From: Wenjunlia vitaminophila DSM 41686
GTDB taxonomy: Bacteria; Actinomycetota; Actinomycetes; Streptomycetales; Streptomycetaceae
Assembly (NCBI RefSeq): GCF_000380165.1
Contig: NZ_KB904691.1
Coordinates: 64,565-128,564, forward strand
Length of the DNA: 64,000 bases
Direction: 5' to 3'
Shown in pieces: positions 51,327 through 59,953 of this stretch (position 1 is the first letter of the stretch; every line of letters begins with the position of its first letter). A program made the translations under genes and the position numbers. The notes below the pieces were generated by a model that ran no database searches, had not been told where the DNA came from, and saw nothing but the letters and a program-made list of their open reading frames with translations.

Positions 51327-52916
51327 TCAGGGCAGGACCAACAGCGCGTTGCCCAGCTTCCGCTCCCCGGTCGCGTCGGAGGGACGGTTGACGACGCCTC
51401 CCTCGGCCGTGGTCATCACCGACGACCCGCCGCCGTCGAGGTTCAGTGCCTCCCTGGCCCCCAGGAGCCGCATCAGCTCAGCGGTCTGCGTGGTGCCCAG
51501 GCCCTCGCTGTAGCCGGCCTGCCGGCCGTCCACGACGACGAGCATCAGCCGACCCCGTTCGTCCACGCCGATCGCCGACCGTGGGGCGGCACGAATCGCC
51601 CAGTCGTAGGTGAGGGTCCTGTCGCCCCCCTCGTGGAGCAGACCGTCGGCGACGGCGTTGACCGACACCCGACCGTCCCGAACGAGGGTCGGTCCGACCT
51701 GGAGGATCGTGGTGTCGGGAGTGAGCGGCACCTGGTGTCCCCGGCTGTCCTCGACGCGTTGGGTGACGGTCAGTCGGGTGCCGACCCGCGCGTGGGCCAG
51801 CAGCCAGTCGGCGCTGTCGCCGATGGCCTGGATGGTGGAGCCGCCCGCGGGCGCGGCGGCGCCGCGGGTCATGTTCACCGCGGTCACCGTGCCGGTGTGG
51901 TCGAGCACCACCTCGGCCCCGGTCCCGGTCGGCGGAGCGCCCCACTCGGGGGTGAACCTCACCAGTTCGCTGTCGTCGGTGCACACCAGGTCGTGCTGCG
52001 GGCGCTCGGTCGGCCGGTCCCCGCCCACCCCGCCGCAGTTCTGGATCACCCCGGGGATTCGGTTGACCCCGTCGATCTCCATGGTGTCGCCGCCGGACCG
52101 GACCGTGACGTGCGCCGTGTAGGTGTCGACGTCCGCCTTGCGACCACCGTGGGTGAGCAGGACGCCGGCACGCCCCTGGGTCGCCGACCCGAGGACCTCA
52201 CCGTCCTGGACGAACAGACCGGCGGGGGCTCCCTTGTAGAACCACTGCGCGTTGACGCCCGCGACAGCGTCGGCCGCGGAGGCCAGTTCCGTCAGCCGTT
52301 CCGCACCGTTGAGGGTCGGGCCGAAGTCGACGCCGACCGACCCGGTGAACTCACGGAAGTCCACCCTGAGCACGTGGACCTTCTGGGGCGCGTCACTGTC
52401 GGTGCCGTCCTGTGCCGTGTAGCGGTTCTGGGCGGTGAAGCCGGCGGCCTTGACCCGGGCCAGGGTGGCCTTCGCGGTCGCCTGGTCCGCCCAGCGGCCG
52501 ACCCGCACGATCCAGCCCAGGTGTCCGGCCGGGCGGTCCGCCCACTCCGGCGCGAGGACCTCCTCGACGCGCGGCTCGAAGCCCTTGGCCCGCAGGGCGT
52601 CGGCGACCCGGTCGGCGGTCTGCCGCGGGCCGATGCTCATGGTCTTGCCCAGGAACGGGCCGTCGGGGGTCGCGGGCAGGGCGACGTGGACGGTCCACAC
52701 GTCGTCGGCGTCCCGCGCGCCCAGTTCCAGTGAGGTGAGGGTGACGCCCGGGGCGATCTCCTTGGTCTTGGACGGTGCGCTCGTCGGCAGCGAGGAGCCG
52801 AAGAACGGCGCGTCCCCGGGCTGGGAGGTGGAGCCGGGTTCGGCGACGAGCACGGCCAAACCCAGGGCGGAAGCCGTCGCGGTGGCGAGCGCGACGAGAT
52901 GGAGTCTTCGGATCAT
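51327..52916 (-). CDS. Secreted SPOR-like plus phosphodiester glycosidase (NAGPA) protein
   Basis: A 529-residue exported protein. Signal peptide MIRRLHLVALATATASALGL then AVLVAEPGS. A SPOR-like repeat region follows (about 130-190: LGWIVRVGRWADQATAKATL, then ARVKAAGFTAQNRYTAQDG), possibly binding glycan. Residues about 230-529 form a phosphodiester glycosidase/NAGPA domain: GVNAQWFYKGAPAGLFVQDG, GRAGVLLTHGG, SAIGVDERGRLMLVVVDGRQ and EALNLDGGGSSVMTTAEG. The GGGSS motif is typical. Likely acts on cell-wall or extracellular polysaccharide. ATG 52916 starts the signal peptide. It is divergent from the DUF5134 gene. Confidence 0.9.
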   Translation of the reverse strand: MIRRLHLVALATATASALGLAVLVAEPGSTSQPGDAPFFGSSLPTSAPSKTKEIAPGVTLTSLELGARDADDVWTVHVALPATPDGPFLGKTMSIGPRQTADRVADALRAKGFEPRVEEVLAPEWADRPAGHLGWIVRVGRWADQATAKATLARVKAAGFTAQNRYTAQDGTDSDAPQKVHVLRVDFREFTGSVGVDFGPTLNGAERLTELASAADAVAGVNAQWFYKGAPAGLFVQDGEVLGSATQGRAGVLLTHGGRKADVDTYTAHVTVRSGGDTMEIDGVNRIPGVIQNCGGVGGDRPTERPQHDLVCTDDSELVRFTPEWGAPPTGTGAEVVLDHTGTVTAVNMTRGAAAPAGGSTIQAIGDSADWLLAHARVGTRLTVTQRVEDSRGHQVPLTPDTTILQVGPTLVRDGRVSVNAVADGLLHEGGDRTLTYDWAIRAAPRSAIGVDERGRLMLVVVDGRQAGYSEGLGTTQTAELMRLLGAREALNLDGGGSSVMTTAEGGVVNRPSDATGERKLGNALLVLP

Positions 52917-53182
52917 CCACTTTCTCTCTGTGTCGATCGGGACCGCAGGAACTGCACGGACCGTACCGCCAACGGCAAATGACTGGGGATCAGCCCGCCC
53001 GCCCGGGGTCGCCACGGCGCCGGTCCCGGCCGGACCCCCCGGACCGGTGCCCGGGGCCGTCACGCCACGGGAGGCGTCCGGGAGTCGCGGACGCTCCCTC
53101 GTCTGCCACCGTGCGCCGGCGTGCGGGCCGCCGTCCTCGGGCAGCCTCACCACGGCCCCGAGCTGGAAGGACGAACGCGCCC

Positions 53183-53797
53183 ATGCATGGACCGCCGCTC
53201 GTCGGTTGGCTGCTGGTCGTGCTCACCGGCGCCACCGGCCTGTACGGGGCGCACCGGTTCCTCAGGCGGCCCTCCGCGGCCGGCTCCGGTGCCGCTCGCC
53301 GGGCCGCGGGCAGCGAGGCCCTGATGGGGCTGGGGATGGCGCTGATGGCGGTGCCGCCGACCGCGCTGGACACCCGTCCCTGGGGGCCGTGGCTCTTCGC
53401 CTGCTACTTCTCCGCGTTCGGCGTGGCGGCCACGGTCTGGGCCGTGCGCGCGCGGGCGGCTGGTCACCGGGCCCACCACGCCCACCACGCCCTCGGCGCC
53501 GCGGCCATGGTGTACGCGGCGTTGACGATGGCCGTGGCCGCGGAGGGCGGAGGGCACGCCGGGCACCGCGGGGCGTCCGGTCTCCCCCCGCTCACCGGGG
53601 CGCTGCTGGTGTACTTCGCCGGATACGCGCTCTGGGCGGGCACCCGTCTGGTGTCCGCCCGGCCGGAGACCGGGGACCGACCGGGCTCGGGGGGAGCGGC
53701 CCCGGGCGAACGGCTGGCGGCCCCCGCCCCGGCGTACCCCGCGGCGTGCGAGGTCTGCCGTGGGATCAGCATGCTGGCCATGGTGCTCACGATGTGA
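53183..53797 (+). CDS. DUF5134 family membrane protein
   Basis: A 204-residue integral membrane protein with five to six hydrophobic segments: LVGWLLVVLTGATGLYGAHR, EALMGLGMALMAVPPT, LFACYFSAFGVAATVWAVRA, ALGAAAMVYAALTMAVA, LLVYFAGYALWAG and ISMLAMVLTM. Histidine-rich turns (GHRAHHAHHALG, GGGHAGHRG) suggest metal contact. I recognise the start and HH region as DUF5134, often encoded next to M56 peptidases, as here (184 bp downstream). ATG 53183 begins MHGPPLVGW. Function unknown. Confidence 0.85.
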   Translation: MHGPPLVGWLLVVLTGATGLYGAHRFLRRPSAAGSGAARRAAGSEALMGLGMALMAVPPTALDTRPWGPWLFACYFSAFGVAATVWAVRARAAGHRAHHAHHALGAAAMVYAALTMAVAAEGGGHAGHRGASGLPPLTGALLVYFAGYALWAGTRLVSARPETGDRPGSGGAAPGERLAAPAPAYPAACEVCRGISMLAMVLTM

Positions 53798-53969
53798 CCT
53801 GTCGGCGACGGTCCGTGCCGGGCCGGGACCGCCGACCGGGAACCGCCCGACCTGTTCCGGTCCGCGGTGTCCCCGGAGGCGCTCGGGGCCCGGTCGGCCA
53901 GGGGCCGGCCAAGATCGTGGTCTACGTCACTTCCCGGTCCGTCGCGTACCGGCGGGTCAGCCCGCGCCC

Positions 53970-53975
53970 TAGGGT
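53970..53975 (+). promoter_or_regulatory. -10 hexamer TAGGGT of the M56 gene
   Basis: TAGGGT ends 6 bases before ATG 53982, a leaderless arrangement. Confidence 0.55.
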
Positions 53976-53981
53976 GAGGCC

Positions 53982-54941
53982 ATGACGGTCCTGTTCGCGC
54001 TGCTGTGCTTCGGCGGGCTGGTCGCGGCCGTCGCCCCCCGTCTGCTGTCCCGTGCCGACTGGCAGGAGCGCGAGCCGGTGCTCGCGCTGTGGGTCTGGCA
54101 GTGCGTGGTGGCCGCCGTGCTGCTCGCCTGCGTGGCGGCCCTGGCACTGAGCGCCGCCGCGGCCTGGCAGTCCGTGCGCGGCCAGCTCTTCGCGTTCGCC
54201 CCGCCCGGAGTGGAGGCCGCCTACGGGCTCGGCGACTACGGGCGGTGGGCGGCGCTCTTCGCCGGTCTGCTGGCGCTCGGCGGAGCCCGTACCGCGACGA
54301 CGCTGGTCCGGGAGGTCCGCGCGGCACGGGCGATCCGCCGCAGGCGCAGGGCGGAGCTGCTCAGACGGGTGCCGGTCCTGCCGGCGGAGCTGGACGCACG
54401 GCGTCCGGGAGCCGACCGGCCGACCGAACGCCTGGTGGTGCTGGAGAGCGAACGGGCGGAGACCTGGTGGCTGCCGGGTCCCGAGCCGCAACTGGTGATC
54501 ACCACCGCGGCGCTGCGCCGGCTGGGTGGCCGCCGGCTGGACGCGGTGGTCGCCCACGAACGGGGGCACGCACGGGCCCGTCACCACTGGTTGCAGTACT
54601 GCGCGTCGGCGCTGGCCAACGGGTTCGGGCAGGTCCCGGTGTTCGTCGGGTTCCGGGAGCAGGTGTACCGGCTCGTCGAGCTCGCCGCCGATGACTCCGC
54701 CTCGCGCCGGCACGGCCGGCTGACCACGGCCCTGGCGCTGGTCGAGCTCAACGAGGACCGGGGCTCTTTCGGGCCGTGCCCGCCCCCGCACACCCACCTG
54801 CCGGTGCGGGTGCACCGCCTCCTGGACCCCAAGCCCCGGCTGCCCCTGGTCAGCCGGGTACGCCTGACCGTCCTCGCCCTGTTGGTCCCGGCCGCACCAC
54901 TGCTGGTCACCTTCGGGCCGGGTCTGCACGCGATGGCATGA
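53982..54941 (+). CDS. M56 family membrane metallopeptidase (BlaR1-like)
   Basis: A 319-residue membrane zinc peptidase. Transmembrane segments occur near 2-18, 36-57, 84-100 and at the C-terminus. The zinc site is VVAHERGHARARHH (His192, Glu193, His196) with the downstream ELAADDSASRR acidic motif. Relatives such as BlaR1/MecR1 cleave a BlaI repressor after sensing beta-lactams; here no BlaI gene or extracellular sensor domain is seen, so it is the short M56 form common in actinomycetes. ATG 53982 is fixed by a leaderless -10. It overlaps the PAP2 gene by 4 bases (ATGA), so they are translationally coupled. Confidence 0.92.
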   Translation: MTVLFALLCFGGLVAAVAPRLLSRADWQEREPVLALWVWQCVVAAVLLACVAALALSAAAAWQSVRGQLFAFAPPGVEAAYGLGDYGRWAALFAGLLALGGARTATTLVREVRAARAIRRRRRAELLRRVPVLPAELDARRPGADRPTERLVVLESERAETWWLPGPEPQLVITTAALRRLGGRRLDAVVAHERGHARARHHWLQYCASALANGFGQVPVFVGFREQVYRLVELAADDSASRRHGRLTTALALVELNEDRGSFGPCPPPHTHLPVRVHRLLDPKPRLPLVSRVRLTVLALLVPAAPLLVTFGPGLHAMA

Positions 54942-55687
54942 ACGGCGCCCGGGTGACCCATCCCGCGAGCGGCGGGGGCACGCCGCCCGGCTCCCCGTCC
55001 GGGGCGGCGAACGACGCCGTCGGTGACCGCCGGGCCCGCGCCTGGTGCCTGTCGGTCACCGCCGTGTTGCTGGTCTGCGGCGCGGTGCTGACGGCGCTCG
55101 TGGAGGGCGGCTGGGGCCCGTTGGCCGACGCGGACCGCACCGTCGCGCAGGAACTGCACCGGGCCGCCGTCGGCCATCCCGCGTGGACGAGGACCAACCG
55201 GGTGCTGACCGACTGGGTGTGGGACCCGATCACCATGCGGTTGCTGACCCTGGCGGTGGTCGGCTACCTCGCCTGGCGGCGTCTCGCCCGCCTCGCCCTG
55301 TGGGTGCTCACCACCTCACTGGTCGGTCTCGGCCTCCAGAGCGCGGTGAAGGCGGCGACGGCGCGTCCCCGTCCGCACTGGCCCGACCCGGTGGACTCGG
55401 CGCACAACTGGGCGTTCCCTTCGGGGCACGTGATGACCGCGACGCTGACCTGCGCGCTGCTGGTGGCGCTGTACGCGTGGTGCGGTCCACGGGGCGGCGC
55501 GGGGCGGGCCGCGGTGTGGGGGGCAGGGGTGTTCTCCGTGCTCGGAGTGGGCTTCACCCGGGTGTTCCTCGGGGTGCACTGGCTCACCGACGTGTTCGCC
55601 GGGTGGCTGTTCGGGGTGGCCGTGGTCACCGGCTGCGCCGCGGCGTTCTCCCCCTGGCGGGGCTGCCCCGCCCCGCGATCGACATGA
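54938..55687 (+). CDS. PAP2-family membrane phosphatase
   Basis: A 249-residue integral membrane lipid phosphatase-type protein. The three PAP2 motifs are present: KAATARPRP, FPSGH and TRVFLGVHWLTD (Thr replacing the usual Ser of SRx5HxxxD). About six transmembrane segments; the cytosolic N-terminus is Pro/Ser-rich. Such enzymes dephosphorylate undecaprenyl pyrophosphate, phosphatidate or phosphatidylglycerophosphate. The ATG at 54938 overlaps the M56 stop codon (ATGA), so both should be made together; a cell-envelope role is inferred. Confidence 0.92.
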   Translation: MNGARVTHPASGGGTPPGSPSGAANDAVGDRRARAWCLSVTAVLLVCGAVLTALVEGGWGPLADADRTVAQELHRAAVGHPAWTRTNRVLTDWVWDPITMRLLTLAVVGYLAWRRLARLALWVLTTSLVGLGLQSAVKAATARPRPHWPDPVDSAHNWAFPSGHVMTATLTCALLVALYAWCGPRGGAGRAAVWGAGVFSVLGVGFTRVFLGVHWLTDVFAGWLFGVAVVTGCAAAFSPWRGCPAPRST

Positions 55688-55770
55688 CAGGATCGCTGTG
55701 ACGACGGGCCGTCCCGGTGGCGGGTCCCCCGATTCGCCCGGGGGAACCCTGCGAGTGGGGAAGGAGCGTC

Positions 55771-55801
55771 GCAATAGGCGATCCCCCGCGTCGCCTATTG
55801 C
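55771..55801. terminator. Hairpin after the PAP2 gene
   Basis: GCAATAGGCGA at 55771-55781 pairs perfectly with 55791-55801 around a 9-base loop. It may terminate the M56-PAP2 message; it lies 55 bp before the TetR operator-like site. Confidence 0.6.
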
Positions 55802-55855
55802 CACGCCCTTCCCGTTCTCAGGCGTCCGCGCAGGGCCGCCCAAGCCAGCGCTGAG

Positions 55856-55878
55856 TATATTGGCTGGTAGCCAGTCAA
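55856..55878 (+). promoter_or_regulatory. TetR promoter and autoregulatory palindrome
   Basis: TATATT (55856-55861) is a near-consensus -10. It overlaps the imperfect palindrome TTGGCTGG-TAG-CCAGTCAA (55860-55878, one mismatch), which would cover the transcription start of the TetR gene. Confidence 0.7.
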
Positions 55879-55893
55879 CGCAGGAGTTAAAGC

Positions 55894-56511
55894 ATGTCCC
55901 CTCGTCGCGCATCGGTCAACGAGGAGATGCGGCGCCGCTCGCGCGAGCGCCTGCTCCAAGCGACAATAGACCTGGTCAGCGAGCGGGGTTACGACGAAAT
56001 TACCCTCGGTGACATCGCTGAACGCGCGGGTGCCGCCCGCGGCCTGGTCTCCTACTACTTCCCGAGCAAGCGCCACCTGCTCCAGTCAGCCGTGCACCGG
56101 CTGATGAACATGGAGGTGGCCGGCGCGCTGGAAGCGGCCCCTCCCGACGCCTGCGGACCCGATCTGCTGGCCCGGCTGATCGACTGCATACTCGCCCTGG
56201 CCACCGACCGGCCCACGCTGTTCCGGTCCCACATGGCGTCGATCCTCGCCCCGGACACCGCCGGCTTCGTGCAGTGCCCGGAACAGCAGCGGTTGGCACG
56301 GTTGATGGAGGACACGCTGGCCAGGTCCGGTGTCCAGGACCCGGAGAAGGACTACCCGATGCTGCGCGCCCTGCTGATGGGCGCCGTGGTCGGGCTGCTG
56401 CTGCCCGGGGCGGAGATGCCGTTGCCGCGGATCAGGACCGAGCTGTTCCGGTGGTACGGGCTGGACTGGGAGTTGGGTGTGCTGTCGGCGACCGTGCCGC
56501 CTCCGGCGTGA
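55894..56511 (+). CDS. TetR-family regulator
   Basis: A 205-residue TetR regulator. The N-terminal helix-turn-helix reads RERLLQATIDLVSERGYDEI, TLGDIAERAGAARGLVSYYF, PSKRHLLQ, the classic TetR_N pattern. The C-terminal helical ligand domain is of ordinary length and contains two cysteines. ATG 55894 follows GGAGTTAAAGC. A palindrome overlapping its promoter indicates autorepression. No divergent transporter or enzyme gene is adjacent; upstream is the M56-PAP2 pair, downstream a peptidase remnant, so its target is not evident. Confidence 0.93.
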   Translation: MSPRRASVNEEMRRRSRERLLQATIDLVSERGYDEITLGDIAERAGAARGLVSYYFPSKRHLLQSAVHRLMNMEVAGALEAAPPDACGPDLLARLIDCILALATDRPTLFRSHMASILAPDTAGFVQCPEQQRLARLMEDTLARSGVQDPEKDYPMLRALLMGAVVGLLLPGAEMPLPRIRTELFRWYGLDWELGVLSATVPPPA

Positions 56512-56536
56512 GCCCCACGTCACCGTCACGGCGCGG

Positions 56537-56932
56537 TCAGTTCACCTCGGCCGCGGCACAACTGCTCCCGGCACGTGGGGTCTTCAGGTCCGTGAGGTAG
56601 TCGTCCACGGTGTCCCGTGTGCAGTCGCTGCGGCCGTAGACGCTGTGTCCGGCGCCCTCGTACGGCACCAGGACGGTCCTCCCGCGGGTCTGCCGGTGCA
56701 CACCGGTGGCCCACGCGTAGTTGTTCGCCGGGTCGTGCCGCGAATGCAGCATGAGGATCGTGGGCGCCTCGGGGACGCGCAGGCGGTGCTGCGGGTTGTT
56801 CACCTCCTCCGGCCAGCCGACACAGCCCGCCACCGCGGCGTGGATGCGGGGTGAACCACGCATGTGCGGGGCGGCCGCGAGTTCTTCAAGGGTCTGACGA
56901 GTTGGGTCACGGGCGTTGCCCTCGGCTCGAAT
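56537..56932 (-). pseudogene. C-terminal remnant of an alpha/beta-hydrolase (TAP-like) exopeptidase
   Basis: The minus-strand frame ending at 56537 encodes GCVGWPEEVNNPQHRLRVPE, APTILMLHSRHDPANNYAWA, VLVPYEGAGHSVYGRSDCTR and VDDYLTDLKTPRAGSSC. This is the TAP-like C-terminal domain of secreted tripeptidyl aminopeptidases, with the catalytic Asp (HSRHDP) and His (GAGHSV). Complete enzymes are about 450-550 residues and carry a signal peptide and a GxSxG serine, none of which is found upstream, where the frame becomes shadow sequence. An ATG at 56863 would give 108 residues. It is convergent with the TetR gene. Confidence 0.75.
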
Positions 56933-57150
56933 GTGGCAGCGGGCCGAACGGGGACACAACCGCGCGAGACGGGAATCAGGGAAGGCACCGGGACGCGGTC
57001 GGGGTCGTCCTCGGGGCGGCAGCTCAGGGGTGGCCCGACGGACCCCTGAGTTCCCCCTCATCCAGTGCGGCTCCACCAGGGCCGCGGGGCAGTGGCGGCA
57101 GGTGGAGCAACAAGATCCACAACTGGGTCCCGGGCCGGGTCCGGCGGGAC

Positions 57151-57156
57151 TAGAGT
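57151..57156 (+). promoter_or_regulatory. -10 hexamer TAGAGT of the ung gene
   Basis: TAGAGT ends 8 bases before GTG 57165, consistent with a leaderless or nearly leaderless transcript. Confidence 0.5.
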
Positions 57157-57164
57157 AACTCCAC

Positions 57165-57842
57165 GTGGCTGGACGACCGTTGAGTGAGATCGTGGAAGCA
57201 GGCTGGGCCAAGGCCCTGGAGCCGGTGGCCGACCGCGTCACCGCCATGGGGGACTTCCTCCGGGCGGAGATCGCCGCGGGTCGGACCTACCTGCCGGCGG
57301 GCCCGAACGTGCTGCGCGCGTTCCAACAGCCGTTCGACGAGGTGAAGGCGCTGATCGTGGGGCAGGACCCCTATCCGACCCCGGGCCACGCGGTGGGGCT
57401 GAGCTTCTCCGTGGCGCCCGAGGTGCGCCCCCTGCCCGGCAGCCTCATCAACATCTTCCGGGAGTACTCCACCGACCTCGGACTGCCCGCGCCCTCCAAC
57501 GGTGACCTCTCGCCCTGGACCCGGCAGGGGGTCCTGCTGCTGAACCGCGTCCTGACCACGGCCCCGCGCCGGCCCGCGGCGCACCGCGCCAAGGGCTGGG
57601 AGGAGGTCACCGAGCAGGCCATCCGGGCGCTGGTGGCCAGGGACAAGCCGCTGGTGGCGATCCTGTGGGGGCGGGACGCCCGTGGCCTGCGCCCCGTGCT
57701 CGGCCCCCTGCCAGCCATCGAGTCGGCGCATCCAAGCCCGATGTCGGCCGACCGCGGGTTCTTCGGCTCCCGACCGTTCAGCAGGGCCAACGAGTTGCTG
57801 CTCGGTCAGGGCGCCCCGCCGGTGGACTGGCGCCTGCCGTGA
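57165..57842 (+). CDS. ung: Uracil-DNA glycosylase (family 1)
   Basis: A 225-residue DNA-repair enzyme that removes uracil from DNA. Catalytic water-activating motif GQDPYP (Asp68) and the DNA-intercalating loop HPSPMSA (His189) are intact, as are [16 protein letters not shown] and [11 protein letters not shown]. Length is normal. GTG 57165 is supported by the -10 TAGAGT. The stop codon overlaps the next gene's GTG by 4 bases (GTGA), so the kinase gene is translationally coupled to it. Confidence 0.96.
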   Translation: MAGRPLSEIVEAGWAKALEPVADRVTAMGDFLRAEIAAGRTYLPAGPNVLRAFQQPFDEVKALIVGQDPYPTPGHAVGLSFSVAPEVRPLPGSLINIFREYSTDLGLPAPSNGDLSPWTRQGVLLLNRVLTTAPRRPAAHRAKGWEEVTEQAIRALVARDKPLVAILWGRDARGLRPVLGPLPAIESAHPSPMSADRGFFGSRPFSRANELLLGQGAPPVDWRLP

Positions 57843-58888
57843 CCGGGGCCTCCGACACGGCGGCGGGCACGTCTGGCACGCCTGGCGACGGGCCCGGCGA
57901 CGGCTGGGTCCTCGGCGTGGACTCCGGTGGCTCGGGGGTGCGGCTGGCGCTGGCCGACAGGGGTGACGGTCCTGGCGCCACGCTCCGGCGGGAGGTGCCC
58001 GTTCCGATCAGCACCTCGGGGGCCGGGATCGACGCCGCGGGGCTCCTCGCCGTGGTGCTCCCGGCCGCGCGGGAACTGCTGGCGGCCGCGGGAGCCCGGA
58101 CGGTCTCCGCCGTGGCGGTGGGTGCCGCCGGCATGGCCACCCTCGGGGACGACCTGCGGACGAGACTGCCCGGAGCCTTCACCGAGGCGTTCGGGGCGCG
58201 GTGGGTGGTGCTCGCCGCGGACGCGGTGACGGCCTACGCCGGAGCGCTCGGTGACCACCCGGGGGCGGTGGTCGCCGCGGGCACCGGTCTGATCGCGCTC
58301 GGCACCGACCTGAGCGGGTGGCGGCGGGTGGACGGCTGGGGTCACCTGCTGGGCGACTGCGGCGGCGGCGCATGGATCGGCAGGGCCGGCCTCGAGGCGG
58401 CGCTGCGGGCCCACGACGGCCGACGGGGTGGCTCGACGGCGCTGCTCGAGGCCGCCCGCGCGCAGTTCGGCGATCCACAGGACCTCCCCGGCCAGCTCTA
58501 TCCCCGGGCGGACCGGCCGGCGGTGCTGGCGTCGTTCGCCCCACGGGTGGCGGACCGCGCCCGCGACGGCGACCCGGTCGCGTCAGCGATCATCCAGCGC
58601 GCCGGTGGTCACATCGCCGACGCGGCAGCCGCCGCCTGCCCCGCGGACCGGCCCTGCCTGGTGGCGCACACCGGGGGTCTGTTCGGCATGGGCGAGCTGT
58701 TGCTCGGTCCGGTGCGCACGCACCTGGCCGAGGCGCGTCCGCTGGCCCGGCTCGTCCCGGCCGGGAACGCCCCCCTGCACGGCGCCCTGCGGCTCGCCGC
58801 AGGGGTGGCCGAGGGGACCCTGCGACTCCCGGTGGAGCCCCCGCTGCTCCGGGTGATCGACCGGTGCGACCCGGCCGCACGCGGGTGA
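57839..58888 (+). CDS. BadF/BadG-type ATPase, N-acetylglucosamine-kinase-like
   Basis: A 349-residue protein of the ASKHA superfamily, BadF/BcrA group, whose simple members are N-acetylglucosamine kinases. Motifs: phosphate 1 [40 protein letters not shown], the [20 protein letters not shown] loop, and the C-terminal [14 protein letters not shown]. An N-terminal Thr/Gly-rich segment of about 25 residues is added. GTG 57839 overlaps the ung stop codon (GTGA). Amino-sugar phosphorylation is a family-based guess; coupling to ung is unusual. Confidence 0.88.
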   Translation: MTGASDTAAGTSGTPGDGPGDGWVLGVDSGGSGVRLALADRGDGPGATLRREVPVPISTSGAGIDAAGLLAVVLPAARELLAAAGARTVSAVAVGAAGMATLGDDLRTRLPGAFTEAFGARWVVLAADAVTAYAGALGDHPGAVVAAGTGLIALGTDLSGWRRVDGWGHLLGDCGGGAWIGRAGLEAALRAHDGRRGGSTALLEAARAQFGDPQDLPGQLYPRADRPAVLASFAPRVADRARDGDPVASAIIQRAGGHIADAAAAACPADRPCLVAHTGGLFGMGELLLGPVRTHLAEARPLARLVPAGNAPLHGALRLAAGVAEGTLRLPVEPPLLRVIDRCDPAARG

Positions 58889-58992
58889 CGCGGCGAACAC
58901 TCCCGCTGGCGGCCCGTAACACCGCGCCAGTCCTTTTGCGACATCGCCGCACTTCCGGGCGGGTGCCGCGCGACCAGGCACGAGCCAGCCAC

Positions 58993-58998
58993 TACGAT
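58993..58998 (+). promoter_or_regulatory. -10 hexamer TACGAT
   Basis: TACGAT ends 8 bases before ATG 59007 of the chelatase-like gene. Confidence 0.45.
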
Positions 58999-59006
58999 CC
59001 TCGGTC

Positions 59007-59861
59007 ATGAGTTCTCCTGCTGGCCCTGGAAACGGTCTGCCCGTACGAATGCCGCGCCCCCGACAGCCAGGGCGGCACCGCAGGCCGGAACCGCTGTCGG
59101 CGCCGGAAGGCGCCCCGGCGCTCGTCCTCGCCGTGCCCGGCCCCTCGTGTGCTTCCGCCCGCGCCCTCGCCGAGGAACTGGTGAGCCTGGTCCGTGCCGA
59201 CCTGCCCGGCCTCGACGCGCGGTTCGGCTTCCTCGAGGCGGCGGGGGACGAGCCCGACGCCACCCTGGATCAGGTCCTCGCCCAGGCCCCGGACGCGGTG
59301 GTGGTGCCGCTGCTGGCCGGACCCGACGCCGAGTTCCTGGGCCGGTTCCGCCAGGTCCTGACGGAGAGCCAGTCCTCCGCCCGGCTCACCGAGGTCCTCG
59401 GGCCGCACCCGCTGCTCGCCGAGGCCCTGCACGTGCGGCTCTCCGAGGCGGGGCTCGCCCGGGCCGACCGGGCCCGTCTGTTCACGGTGGCGACCGCGGC
59501 CGACGGCATCATCCTGGCCGTCCGCGGCGGCGAGGAGGCCCTGGAGGCCGCCGGGATCACCGGGGTGCTGCTGGCCGCGCGGCTCGCGGTGCCGGTGATG
59601 ACCGCGGCGCTGGACGTCGAGGGTTCGGTGCGGCACGTCGCGGGCCAGTTGCGCTCCTCGGGGGCGCAGCGCCTGGCCGTGGCGCCCTGCGTGATCGGCC
59701 CCGAAGTCAGCCCCGAACTGCTGGTGGGTGCCTCGACCGAGGCGGAGTGCGCGGGCGCCGAGGCGCTGGGCGCCTACTCCTCGGTGGGCAAGCTGGTCCT
59801 GAACCGCTACACCTCGGCGCTCGGCCTGGACACCGCGCAGCTACGCGCCCCTGCCCGCTGA
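59007..59861 (+). CDS. CbiX/sirohydrochlorin-chelatase-like protein without chelatase histidines
   Basis: A 284-residue protein with two chelatase-like halves. A basic N-terminal tail ([17 protein letters not shown]) precedes [20 protein letters not shown], the position where CbiX/SirB proteins read HGSRD. The second half closes with [17 protein letters not shown], where active enzymes carry another His. [23 protein letters not shown]- and [11 protein letters not shown] segments are typical of the streptomycete members annotated as sirohydrochlorin chelatase. Both metal-handling histidines appear absent, so chelatase activity is doubtful; I recall the same in relatives. No cobalamin or siroheme genes are near. 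ATG 59007 follows the -10 TACGAT. Confidence 0.8.
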   Translation: MSSPAGPGNGLPVRMPRPRQPGRHRRPEPLSAPEGAPALVLAVPGPSCASARALAEELVSLVRADLPGLDARFGFLEAAGDEPDATLDQVLAQAPDAVVVPLLAGPDAEFLGRFRQVLTESQSSARLTEVLGPHPLLAEALHVRLSEAGLARADRARLFTVATAADGIILAVRGGEEALEAAGITGVLLAARLAVPVMTAALDVEGSVRHVAGQLRSSGAQRLAVAPCVIGPEVSPELLVGASTEAECAGAEALGAYSSVGKLVLNRYTSALGLDTAQLRAPAR

Positions 59862-59893
59862 CCCGTCACGGTCCGGCGGCCCCGGGCCGTCGT

Positions 59894-59933
59894 CCGGCCG
59901 CTCGCCGTGCCCTCAGGGACGGCGAGCGGCCGG
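59894..59933. terminator. Bidirectional terminator
   Basis: A perfect 15-bp stem, 59894-59908 with 59919-59933, around a 10-base loop between the convergent chelatase-like and lactonase genes. Confidence 0.85.
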
Positions 59934-59953
59934 AACGGACTCCCAGGCCGCGC

